From positions 138,434-202,433 of the forward strand of contig NW_004440440.1 of the NCBI RefSeq assembly GCF_000330505.1: a DNA stretch of 64,000 nt, given 5' to 3'. The stretch is from Entamoeba invadens IP1. Its lineage: Eukaryota; Evosea; Mastigamoebida; Endamoebidae. The position numbers and the translations under genes were made by a program. Positions 22,877 to 32,832 of this stretch are shown here, one piece after another; position 1 is the stretch's first letter; every line of letters starts with the position of its first letter. The notes beneath the pieces were generated by a model that saw only the letters and a list, made by a program, of their open reading frames with translations, made no database searches and was not told the DNA's origin.

Positions 22877-24748
22877 TTATGAATAACTTGAAATGAGGGC
22901 CGATCGTGTCTCGGCCGAGAGTTGTGTGTGTTCCAGATTTTCAATTCTGGTTAGGTTTTCGCACAGCATCAAAGTGATGTCGTTCAAACTGTTTGGAACA
23001 ACCAACTCATGCAACTGTTCGCAGTCTGTGATTCCGAGGTGTTTGATTTTTGAGCCTATCGCCGCGATTCTGTGCAAAGATGGGCAATTCGAAATGTCCA
23101 ACGATGTGATTTGTTCTGGAACATCATCCACAACACTTAAATCGTTGCAGAAAGAAAACTCCATTTTTCTGAGCGTTTTGGGGTAGGACAGTTTCGCCAA
23201 ACTCAAACAGTTTGAGACGGTCAAATCGACCAAATTATTTGGTAAAGCTTTAGTTTTGTCTGCAACCAATTTTGTGAGACTTTCCATATTTGAGTATACA
23301 ACCGACGTCGACCTGATTGATGTGAGTTCTTGTAAATTTGGGAAATTGTCTGGCAATGGAGCAACGGTGTATTCCATCTGAAGTCTCCGAACGTTGTCTA
23401 CATTAATTTCTTTTGAAAACTTACAACCAACAAAACGAGCATCCGTCCTAACTTCTTTCACCATCAACGCTGTGAGCAAGTGGCACGAATGAATGAATAA
23501 ACTATCGACGCTATTCACTGAGAGTTGCGAAAGTTGTGTACACCTGATTATATCCAACTTCTTTATGTTGTCGAGTTTAATAGAAATGAGGGCACACTGC
23601 TCCACCTCGACTATTTCCACTGTTTTTGGAAATTCAAGGTCACAAAAATTACATTGGTGGAGCACAATTTTTTTCAAATTGGCTTTAATGGAAGGTGGGT
23701 AGTTATCACCAATTTTGCAGAGAGTCAAAGCAGTTAGTGAGTTTGGTAGTGCTGTCAAGACGTTGACTAAACAAAGCTCTTTCAATCCGATTTTCCTCAC
23801 ATTCTGAAGCGACGTAAATGCAGTGCAAGAGTCCACGGTGAGTGCAGTCAATGAAGTTGGGAGGATCAACGAGACGGGTTTCGTTGTCATAACATTTTTC
23901 AAACACAAGTCAGTCAAACACAAATTGTTTTCGATATTAAGTCGAGCAGATTTGTATTGTAACACCCTTTTATCGTTCTCCACAACCAACGAAAAGGTGT
24001 TATACTGTTTCATCACACTCGAAAAGTTTTGGCTAAACAACAAGTCTTGCGACACAAAAAGAGCTCCATCTTTATTTGGCATTAAAATGGCATTTTGCTT
24101 GACTACCGATTCGCTCAACTCATTTTCGATACAACACACTTTGAATTGTGGAAATTTTTGGAGTATCATCTGTACATCGTTTTCCTTCCCATGATGGATT
24201 TTCAATATAATTTTCAACTTACTGTTTGTGAGTGCTTTAAACGACTCCATCAAGTCTTTCACGTCCAACCCTATGATTCCAAGTATGAGTGTGTTCAACT
24301 TGGGAAGCGTATTCAAGCTTTTCCAGAATTTCATATTTTCTAATTGTTGTTCCATTGATACTTTTAGTGTTCTTAAGTTACACATCTTCGAAAACTGCAC
24401 CTTTTCCTTGAACCTGATTTCCTTCGAGATTTTGACTACTTTATTTCGCAAGCTTTGGCAGTCTTTAAATCGGACAAATCCCCCGGTCAGATCGAATAAA
24501 TGTATTCTCGAAAGATCAGCGCTTTCCATTTCCTTGAGTTGGTTGACGTCTGCGTGGATGGTCTCGAGACCGCTGAAGAGTTTTAATTCATAACACAAAT
24601 CCTCCGAGATGGCGTATGGATTCGTTTTGAGCGAAGTTACTGCCTCCCCACACGTCCGACTGATAAGGAAAAACGTGTAGACGCACTCCGTTGTGGGGAG
24701 GTAAAGTACGACGTTCATCAAATACATCCGCTCCAACCGTGTTGTCAT
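22877..24748 (-). CDS. Leucine-rich-repeat protein (Entamoeba LRR family)
   Basis: 623 residues with no signal peptide or membrane segment. An N-terminal helical head (MTTRLERMYLMNVVLYLPTT) precedes irregular 20-23-residue LRRs from ~150 to the end. Typical repeats are LPTSLTALTVDSCTAFTSLQ, LKELCLVNVLTALPNSLTAL, LTDCEQLHELVVPNSL and LDISNCPSLHRIA. Cys at the Asn-ladder position is frequent (xxLxLxxCxxL). Proteins of this architecture, related in style to BspA-like LRRs, form expanded families in Entamoeba; ligands are unknown. It is a single exon, convergent with the TLDc gene, the stop codons ~75 bp apart. Confidence 0.75.
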   Translation of the reverse strand: MTTRLERMYLMNVVLYLPTTECVYTFFLISRTCGEAVTSLKTNPYAISEDLCYELKLFSGLETIHADVNQLKEMESADLSRIHLFDLTGGFVRFKDCQSLRNKVVKISKEIRFKEKVQFSKMCNLRTLKVSMEQQLENMKFWKSLNTLPKLNTLILGIIGLDVKDLMESFKALTNSKLKIILKIHHGKENDVQMILQKFPQFKVCCIENELSESVVKQNAILMPNKDGALFVSQDLLFSQNFSSVMKQYNTFSLVVENDKRVLQYKSARLNIENNLCLTDLCLKNVMTTKPVSLILPTSLTALTVDSCTAFTSLQNVRKIGLKELCLVNVLTALPNSLTALTLCKIGDNYPPSIKANLKKIVLHQCNFCDLEFPKTVEIVEVEQCALISIKLDNIKKLDIIRCTQLSQLSVNSVDSLFIHSCHLLTALMVKEVRTDARFVGCKFSKEINVDNVRRLQMEYTVAPLPDNFPNLQELTSIRSTSVVYSNMESLTKLVADKTKALPNNLVDLTVSNCLSLAKLSYPKTLRKMEFSFCNDLSVVDDVPEQITSLDISNCPSLHRIAAIGSKIKHLGITDCEQLHELVVPNSLNDITLMLCENLTRIENLEHTQLSAETRSALISSYS

Positions 24749-25642
24749 AAAATATTTTTTGTGTTCTTTTTTAGAAAAGAAAAGTAAAATAATTTGTTGT
24801 TGTTTGACTTGATATTTAAAAATTCCAAGAACGATCAGCGTTTTTTTTTCTCATTTTTTTACTTCGGCATTTTTTGTTTTTTTTTTCATATATTCCTATT
24901 TATAGTAGATTTGTTTTTACTTAATATACTGATTTGCCAAAGTATTTCTAGTATTTTGAGTTTTTGCACACAAATTATAAGTATAGTACATTTTTATTAT
25001 AAATATTTTTGGAACAAAAAATAAAAAAAATACTGTCCTTATATAGAAATTTAGTTTTTAAGTAGTTTTTGGTACTTTTTAACTCATATCCGAAGAGGAA
25101 ATAAAATGTTTTTTTGGCTTAAAAAAATATTTTATTTAAAGAATAAAACACTAATTATAATTTATAATACATTGTATTTATTATTTTAATATATATTTTT
25201 AATACTCAACATAAAATCCAATAATAAAAAATGTTGATTTAACGATTATATTACACGAGATGTTAACCCATCACTCAGTGACGGTAAATTTTTTATTAAG
25301 AAGATGTTTTTTCTGTCTTTTTCAACAATTATAATTTTGTAAATTTGTTTTGTTAATCATATTAAACACACAAATTTATTATGTGTATATTAATTGATAA
25401 ATATTCTCTACATATCAATTAAACTTTTATAAAACGTGAGTTAGTGCAAATCTGAACATTCGTTTCTAAAAGATTATTATATTTTATGGTTGTTTTTAGT
25501 AAAAACATTAAATATAGTACATATTTAATTGTATAAAAGTATTGAGTATAACAACTGTAAAATAATGTTATTTTCAAAATAATGTTATTATTTGGCAATC
25601 ATTTTTGAAGGATTTTTCAGAGAATAATATAATATTTCAATA
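24749..25642. other. AT-rich spacer before the mariner element
   Basis: About 0.9 kb of near-pure A/T runs. The 76-codon frame at 24794-25024 is low-complexity Phe/Ile and is not credible. This region marks the left edge of the transposon cluster. Confidence 0.55.
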
Positions 25643-26003
25643 CAGTCGTATTAGGTCTATTTGTGATAGTAATTTTTATGCAAATGATACAATTTTTATA
25701 AAATGTACAACATTTTCGATAAAAATGATGAATTAATTAAGAAGTGAAAGTAGTTTGTTTGAAAAATAATGAGTATTTTTTATAAAAGTGATAAATAATC
25801 ATAAAATGATGATAAATAATCGTAAAAATGATGGGAAATTAAATCAAAAGTGATGGATTTTCTCAAAAAATGATGCAATCTATAAGAAATTGACCAATAA
25901 TATTTTGAAAAAGTTTATAATTTATGACACGTGTGAGAGATTATTTAAAAATTAAATAAACATCGTTAATTACAGAAACTTCCCGTCATTTTAAACAAAA
26001 ACA
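25643..26003 (+). repeat. Left 361-bp terminal inverted repeat of the mariner element
   Basis: The outer end is CAGTCGTATTAGGTCTATTT and the inner end is CGTCATTTTAAACAAAAACA. It holds at least six copies of an AAAA(A)RTGATG-like motif, at ~25721, 25794, 25803, 25823, 25845 and 25865, which are candidate transposase binding sites. Confidence 0.9.
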
Positions 26004-26118
26004 CAATCATTCATTAATCACTTCTATTATAAACAAGAGACCAAACTTCATTTCTACATTTTTCCATTTAAGCTATTACATTAGCGGGTTGGATATTTAC
26101 AAAACCATTTTTTTATTT

Positions 26119-27309
26119 TGCAAAGCAGATCTTTCAACCCCGACCATACTCTGATTTTGTTTTCAACTTTTCGTTTTTATATTCCGAAAATGTTGTGTTC
26201 AATTTTGGGCTATAAACCGCATTAAAAATAACAACATAATGTGTATGTTCAATAAGTTGTTCTAAATTGTTATGAATGGAACAATTGTCGCACCAAAAAA
26301 TAGCGTTTATATTATTATCATCATAATGTTTCATGACATCTTGTATATAACGATTGATTATTTCAGCATAACTTTTCCCAGCAACTATAAGGCTAAAACT
26401 CATGCCCATGTAGTCAATTGCGATCAATACAGAAAGTGGTTGACCATTCTTTGCCTTGGTGACAACCATTTTTTTCTCCAATGAGACTCCATCCACAACT
26501 AAAAGTACAGACTATTCTCCATGAAGACTCATCAGTGCAAACCCAAATGTATCATTGATGCATCATTCCGATCAACTTTTCAGTTGCTTCAATTCTTTCC
26601 TTTGTAATATGGAGTATTGGATACAGCTCCTCGTGTTGTTTTTTTCTTGAAACTTAATATGGAAATGTCCTCTCCGTTTCATTTCCCATTTTACCACGCA
26701 TAAAGTTTGTAATTGAACTTACGGATGGTATTAAAGAATCTGAGAGATTAAGTGATTCTGGAGTAAGAGGTTTGTTAAATTTTATGTGATATCCAGCTTC
26801 AAACTCTTGTTCTGTAACACGAGAAACATCTTCTAAATTTCTGACATTTTCTCCTGCTGTAATATATTTTATATTTATATTAGAGACATATAAAATAATA
26901 TATTTAAATGTCTTTTAATATTAGAGACAGACTCAGTACTATCTTTTTCGAATATCTTTTGAATAATATATTAAGATGTTATTACATAATTATTTCTTCT
27001 GTTGTGATTTTAGGCAAAAATGACTACCCCTTTCTCAATTTTATTAAAATTTATTTAAAGTGTCGACTTTAATACCAACTTTGATACCATAGATTTTTTG
27101 TTCAATGGTATCTCCATATTTTCGAAATTATTTAATTAATTCAAACTTGTCAAAAAGCAACACTCTTTTGTATAATCTTTTCACTTGTGTAATATTTGTT
27201 ACAATCTTTTTTGGTCGTTCTCTTTTTCTTGTTTTGAATTGTGGTAGTATAAAAGGAATAATACGCTGTGATTCCACGGTTTCACATTGTGGAAGTTGTG
27301 GAGGATTTT
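26119..27309 (-). pseudogene. Decayed Tc1/mariner DDE transposase
   Basis: Read on the minus strand. N-terminal remnants lie at ~27300-27100 with an AT-hook-like KTRKRERPKK, then fragments such as TPESLNLSDSLIPS (~26770). The first catalytic Asp is in WVCTDESSWRI (~26530) in a shifted frame. The longest intact frame, 26496-26134 (120 residues), carries the second Asp in IFWCDNCSIHNN and the terminal acidic residue in SPKLNTTFSEYKNEKLK, matching the family's DNxxxH and SPxLNPxE blocks. Several stops and frameshifts separate these pieces, so the gene is inactive as sequenced. The contrast with the intact arms is notable. Confidence 0.8.
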
Positions 27310-27520
27310 AGATATGATCACTTTTAGCAATTAAATATCTTGTATCAATATATATGAGTGAATGATACATTTGATTATTGTTTAAATTAAAGTTTTTTTT
27401 AGTATATATATACGAATAACTCAAAGAAAAATCAATGTGAACATATCTTTGTATTTTAATTACAAAAGATGTGTTTAAACAAAATAAACAAAATAAACAA
27501 ATATTTAAATGTGTTTATTT

Positions 27521-27881
27521 TGTTTTTGTTTAAAATGACGGGAAGTTTCTGTAATTAACGATGTTTATTTAATTTTTAAATAATCTCTCACACGTGTCAT
27601 AAATTATAAACTTTTTCAAAATATTATTGGTCAATTTCTTATAGATTGCATCATTTTTTGAGAAAATCCATCACTTTTGATTTAATTTCCCATCATTTTT
27701 ACGATTATTTATCATCATTTTATGATTATTTATCACTTTTATAAAAAATACTCATTATTTTTCAAACAAACTACTTTCACTTCTTAATTAATTCATCATT
27801 TTTATCGAAAATGTTGTACATTTTATAAAAATTGTATCATTTGCATAAAAATTACTATCACAAATAGACCTAATACGACTG
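27521..27881 (-). repeat. Right 361-bp terminal inverted repeat of the mariner element
   Basis: Reverse complement of 25643-26003, with no difference found by eye. The inner end begins TGTTTTTGTTTAAAATGACG and the outer end is ATAGACCTAATACGACTG. Confidence 0.9.
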
Positions 27882-28845
27882 TAATAATATTTATTTATTA
27901 AACAATTCTCATTTTCATTATGTATAACATTTTTAAAAAACAAATGTTTTGTTTATAAAAATATAATTGTTATAATTAAATTAATTAATTAAATATAAAA
28001 AAAATAAAAAATACAAAAAATACAAACAAATCAATTAATGTTTGTGAAATTGGTACGCGAGTTTCTGATTTTTATTTTTTGTTTTTTATTATTTTGACTT
28101 TTTTTAAATGACAAATTTTTTTAAATTAAACAAAGCAATTTAAGATTACATATTCAAACAACTCACTACAATCAGGGCTATCCAAATTAATCCACTAAAA
28201 GGCAAGTTAAGGTTTTTAGTGGAAAAAAGTAATAAAAAATAACTTTTTTATCAATTTGATCAGAAAAAAAGTGTTTTTTTGTATGTAAAAATTTCCCGCT
28301 TTTTTGGATATTTTAGTTGTATTATATATATTTTTTCCACTCTTTTTAATAGTTGTATAAGTAAAAATAAGTGAATGTGTTCATTTCTTCATTCAAACCC
28401 GATTTTAAGTATTAATATATTTATAATATATTTGCCATTGATTCTAAAAAATGTCAAACCATAAATTAATTTTCCCGATTTAATAAATAAAATAACCATA
28501 TTTGAAAAAAACAATTAAACTGATCTGAAAACTTAAAGTATTGAAACACCTCGAGAAAAAGAGACTCGAAAAAACAATGTAAATATTAAATTTTTTATTT
28601 TATATCAAGAACAAAAGAAAATGTTTGTGATGTTAATAACTTCGGCCGTATAGTTCAAGTTTAAACAATTTTATTGACCAAAAGAATTTTTACTAAGTTT
28701 TATTGAAACACATTAAATGTGGCAACAAACTATAAAAAGATTAATGAATAAACATGTGTTTGATAAGAGAAATTGGACACAATATTTTGAGTCAAAAAAA
28801 ATAAGAGAATAAAATTGATTTCGATTAGCTCCAAATTTTGAACTA
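27882..28845. other. AT-rich spacer between two transposable elements
   Basis: About 1 kb without coding frames. A short inverted repeat, CCACTAAAA (28192-28200) and TTTTAGTGG (28214-28222), could form a 9-bp stem with a 13-nt loop. Nothing else was recognised. Confidence 0.5.
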
Positions 28846-29537
28846 AAGTGACTTCCCAAGGTGTGCAAGTTAGTTTAAAGGTGTGCAAGTTAAGGTATAG
28901 TTCATTTATAATTTTTTTATCAAAAAAATAGAATCATTAATTTTTTGAAATTTTGAAAAAAAAGATTATTTTTAGTTTAATTATTAATTATAATTTTGAA
29001 GTTATTACTAAACTATACTTTAACTTGCACACCTTGTGACGTTGCAATTTTAAACTTGCACACTTAGAATACAATAAATTAAGCAACAATTTCGGGAAAG
29101 CGACCCAATGGAAATTATCGAAGGACCAGTTCTGGACAACAGTACACATCGATTTGAGACAATGAACTGCACCTATTAAACAGACTATTTGTTATTGTTT
29201 GCTATAAAACGGCACAGAGAAAACATAATGTTTATCACATTTCTTTTTGTTGCTTCAAATCACGATGACACAAGAGACATCGACAATTATTCACGTCTTG
29301 AAACACAACAGTTTTTACATTAAACACATAGACAAACCATAACCCAATTTTTATAATTTAATTTGCTTTTTGTTGTTTATTAATTCAAGCACCAAAGGGT
29401 TGTATGTTTTTTGAAACAATTTGGAAACGAATAACATTTTTAAATAAAATGTTTTTCAACTGGAATTTAGTCTTTGCACGCCCTTCCCTGTAAAAAAGAC
29501 TAATAATTTTAACTTGCACACCTTGGGGAAGTCACTT
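28846..29537. mobile_element. MITE-like element with nested inverted repeats
   Basis: Bounded by TA at 28844-28845 and 29538-29539. The outer arms read AAGTGACTTCCCAAGGTGTG at the left and its complement at the right, with one extra C in the right arm. A second, inner inverted pair (AGGTGTGCAAGTTAAGGTAT at ~28879 against ~29013-29036) reuses the same GGTGTGCAAGTTA core. In total the core occurs about five times, twice in one orientation and three times in the other. There is no transposase frame, so it is probably non-autonomous. The family assignment is inference. Confidence 0.65.
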
Positions 29538-29651
29538 TAGTTGTGCTTTTTCTTTTGTTTATTTAATAATAATTTATTTTTTTGTTATTTAACTTATAAA
29601 AAAATTAAAAATCTTTTTTTAGTTTTTTCTTTTAAAATTGATAAAATATTA

Positions 29652-32102
29652 CAGATAGAAGAAAAAAGAGGTGACAAGGATAAAGTCGGTGACAAAAATT
29701 AATGTTTTATAAAACAAAATAACAAAAAAATCAAAATAAAAATTTGTAAAAAACCTTTTTATTACATGGAAAATGAACCAACACTACCTGTCAATCCTCT
29801 CGCCCCAAATGATGTTCATGTTGTTATGCCTTTGAAGCTCGCGGACATTCTTTTTTGTCGCTTTCTGGAGCAAGTATCAGAAGATTTGGGCTCTGGAAAA
29901 AGCAAAAAATTGATTAGAGGACTTATGAACTATGAAGAAATGACACACAATGTTGAAAACGTGAAAGAACAATTAAAAGAAGTCAATCAATCAAAAAAGT
30001 TTTATTTTAAAAGAAGTTTTGTATGCACAACAAATATTGCAATTCTTTATATTTGATGAATTGTTTTTTCGCTTGGAAACCCGAAGGGAGCAAATAGCAA
30101 CAGTCTTTTCAATTCTAAGAGGAGAGTCTTTTGTCATTTATAGATCAGTTGGAAATTTGTTCAATTCGCATCCAAGTATCATTCAAAAGACAATTACCGA
30201 ATACAAGAAAGAACAAACAACTGGAAGAAGGACAACAATGGGAAGACCGACATTCTTTGACAAAAGAACCAAATTTTTAGCTGACGCATTTGTCAAATAT
30301 TGCAATAATCAAAAAATAGCTTTGACATTTGCGGCATTCTCTAAACTGGTTGAAAGAACAATTGGAATGCCTTTTAAACAGATAACACGAGAAAGTGGGT
30401 TCTCAAAACGTTTGACCTCAAAACAATCGAAGGGAAACCGGAAGACATCGGACGATTATCAATAAACCCCGAGGACATCATAACGAATTACATGGAGATG
30501 GCAGACTTTAATGGTATAAATAGTGGTCTTGTCTTTAACATTGATGAAGTTGTTTTTCAAGACTTTTGCGACAAGAAAACCGTCAGAGTGCTTGTTCCCC
30601 AAAATGTTGACGTTGAAAGGATTAAGATTGGTGTTGGAAGAAGTGGTAAGAGATCCACTATTATCTGTATGATATGTTTGGATGGCACTACAGCGTGTCC
30701 CGGTGTTGTAGTGACCAATAAAACGCTTGATATTAAGCTGTTGTCAACGTTTTCTGATGCAACCTTTTTCACCAACAACACGGGATTTGCAACCAAGGAA
30801 ATCTTCTGCAACTGGATGATTAATGTAGTGGTTGAATACATCAAAGCCAAAAGAATTTTACTTCGACTTCCACCAGACGCGCCTGCACTGATCACCATCG
30901 ACGGTTTTTTCTGGACACAATTACGATGAGTTGAGTACACAATTGGCACAATCACACATCAAACTTCATAAGTAAATACCACACTGTTCTCATTTGGTGC
31001 AACCTTTGGATCTGTGCCTTTTCTGTTCAGTGAAAAAACAATGTTCAAACAGAACTCCCCTTTTCAAAACCTCTGTTTCATCTTCTGAATTGACGAGATC
31101 ATTGCCTCCAACAACACCTTCCACAGTCCCAATCATTCCAAATACCTCATTAGAGCACAGAGGTGAGCAACAAGGAGTTGATCTCAATGTTGCAATTCGA
31201 GAAATAATTGGTTATTTAGCAAATGCAAATAACGTGGCAACAGACGCAATTCGAGAGAGAGGACAGAGAATGGAAAGTGGGAAGAGACTTACCAACACAA
31301 TTACCACAATATTGTCAAACATCGACAGAGCAGCAATACATGAGACCATTATCGCGTCGTTTCAGAGGGCAGTAATGGTTTCTCGTTATGTTGAAGGCGC
31401 TTTCCGCCTTTTCATTGATATAAAAAGTGCTTCTAGACTTGTTGAAGAATTTCAGACTTTTTTTCCAGACAACAGTATTTCCCAACCAAACAACAATGAC
31501 AAAACTCACAGCTCCCAACAACAACGTTAATGTCATTAACATCGCAGACCTTGACCCAAAGCAAAAAAGGATGACAAACAAAACAAAGGTCTGCCACATC
31601 AAAGCAATGGCAGAGTCCATTGTCCTCGATCCATCCAACGAAACTTTAAACGAACCCATTCTTTCAAGAATAGTAAGATTATACAGAGAACAACCCCGTT
31701 CTAATGAACCCATGAGACTGTTCCCCTATTACAATTTCCAACCAAACTCGTTGGAAACCTTTGATCTCGATGACAGTGACTGGGAGGGTCTTAATTGAGT
31801 CTCTATTTTCTTTGAATCTTGGTTTTCCTTTTTTAAGTTCTTTTTTATTAAGATTGTTTTTTTCTGAAAAGGTTGAATACACTTTTGCATTTTTTGTGTT
31901 ATTAAAATTCTTGGTCTTTTTTTGCCTCAATTCTTTGGAAAACAACGAAAAAATAGCAAAAGTGTGTCGTCACCTACTTTACCTTTACCATCCATTTATT
32001 GGGATTAATAACCCATACCAATAGAGAAAAAACATTTAACTGGAAATATCCTCGAAAAAAATGGGTTATTTGTACTTTGTCACCGACTTTATCCTCCATC
32101 TG
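29652..32102 (+). mobile_element. Pogo-like (DDE_1) DNA transposon, decayed
   Basis: A 2,451-bp element between TA dinucleotides at 29650-29651 and 32103-32104. Both ends begin CAGAT(A/G)GA, and both subterminal regions contain GGATAAAGTCGGTGACAAA (left ~29678-29696, right inverted at ~32078-32096). The left end has an 18-bp or so insertion between the terminus and this motif. A diverged third copy (GTCACCTACTTTACC) lies at ~31970. Inside is a plus-strand DDE_1 transposase broken by frameshifts. Ends starting CAG and a TA target fit pogo/Tigger elements. Confidence 0.8.
29766..31798 (+). pseudogene. Frameshifted pogo-type transposase
   Basis: Pieces in order: 29766-30056 (start MENEPTLPVNPLAPNDVHVV); 30019-30465, with an HTH-like region and the MGRPTFFDKRTKFLADAF segment; 30492-30929, with the first catalytic Asp in LVFNIDEVVFQDF, then RSGKRSTIICMICLDGTTAC and ATKEIFCNWMINVVVEYI, then the second Asp in PALITIDG. 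After a frame change the SGHNYDELSTQL stretch follows, then SHLVQPLDLCLFCSVKKQ at 30994 on, equivalent to the family's HLLQPLDVGVFGPLK. The C-terminal tail spans 31000-31798 in two frames. At least three frame breaks exist, so it is inactive as read. Confidence 0.75.
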
Positions 32103-32812
32103 TATCATTTCTAAACTCGCCCTTTAGCCGAATTTGGGGAACCCTGCTACAAGTATGTAGTCTATTTTGTTACAAGTTTGGGAGAGAAATGAATAAAAAA
32201 TGATTAAATTTAAAAAAATACAAGACATTTTCGTTTTAACCTTTCAAACAAAAATGGTTCTTTTTAAATAAAAGAACCAAATTTATAAAAAATGTTTTTA
32301 AAAATTTAAACTTGGTGTTTATGACTTTTTTTTACAAATAAAATTATTTTATTTTATTTATAACAATTTGTATTAAAAAAAAAAATTTATTAACAATAAT
32401 AAAAATCATAACATTTGTAAAATTAAGAAAAAATAAAAAAAAATATTTATAATATTTTTAGTTATTTTTTATTGTTTAATGTTTTAGGTTAAAAATTCCA
32501 AGATTGCCACATAAACAAGATTCACAAATCTCATATTAAAAACAAAAAAATAATTAAAAATAAAATGATTTTTTTTGTTAATTAAAAAATTAAATGAAAT
32601 CAAATGAAATTAAAAGTTTCAAAATATGAAAATATTCTTTTTCTCCATAAATTAAACATTCAAACTTATTTTAAAAAAAATGACCAAGACAAATAATGCA
32701 TTTGATAACCACAAACTTGAATAAAGCTTATAATTAATAAAGGGGATGTATTATTATCTAAACACTATAACAAAATACATTTGTGTGGAGAATAGAAAGG
32801 GTTTTTATTACC
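32103..32812. other. AT-rich spacer
   Basis: Homopolymer-rich sequence between the pogo-like element and the polyprenyl synthase gene. No feature was recognised until the promoter elements just upstream of 32833. Confidence 0.55.
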
Positions 32813-32830
32813 ATTGAACTATAAAAATTG
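32813..32830 (+). promoter_or_regulatory. GAAC-like element and initiator
   Basis: ATTGAACT at 32813-32820 followed by AAAAATTG at 32823-32830, a few bases before the ATG at 32833. These resemble the Entamoeba GAAC box (AATGAACT) and initiator (AAAAATTCA) known from E. histolytica. The match is by eye. Confidence 0.5.
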
Positions 32831-32832
32831 TA

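Larger units (their letters stand above)
25643..27881. mobile_element. Tc1/mariner-type DNA transposon with 361-bp TIRs
   Basis: A 2,239-bp element bounded by TA dinucleotides (25641-25642 and 27882-27883), the target-site duplication expected of IS630-Tc1-mariner. It starts CAGTCGTATTAGG and ends with the reverse complement. Its arms at 25643-26003 and 27521-27881 are equal in length (361 bp) and read identical. The interior carries a decayed minus-strand transposase with D...DN...E motifs. The long arms, multiple internal motif copies and TA target identify the superfamily; the exact family name would need a search. Confidence 0.9.

Noticed and set aside
28192..28222. 9-bp inverted repeat CCACTAAAA/TTTTAGTGG as a possible hairpin or element end
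   Set aside because: Too short and unaccompanied by target duplications; could occur by chance in AT-rich DNA.
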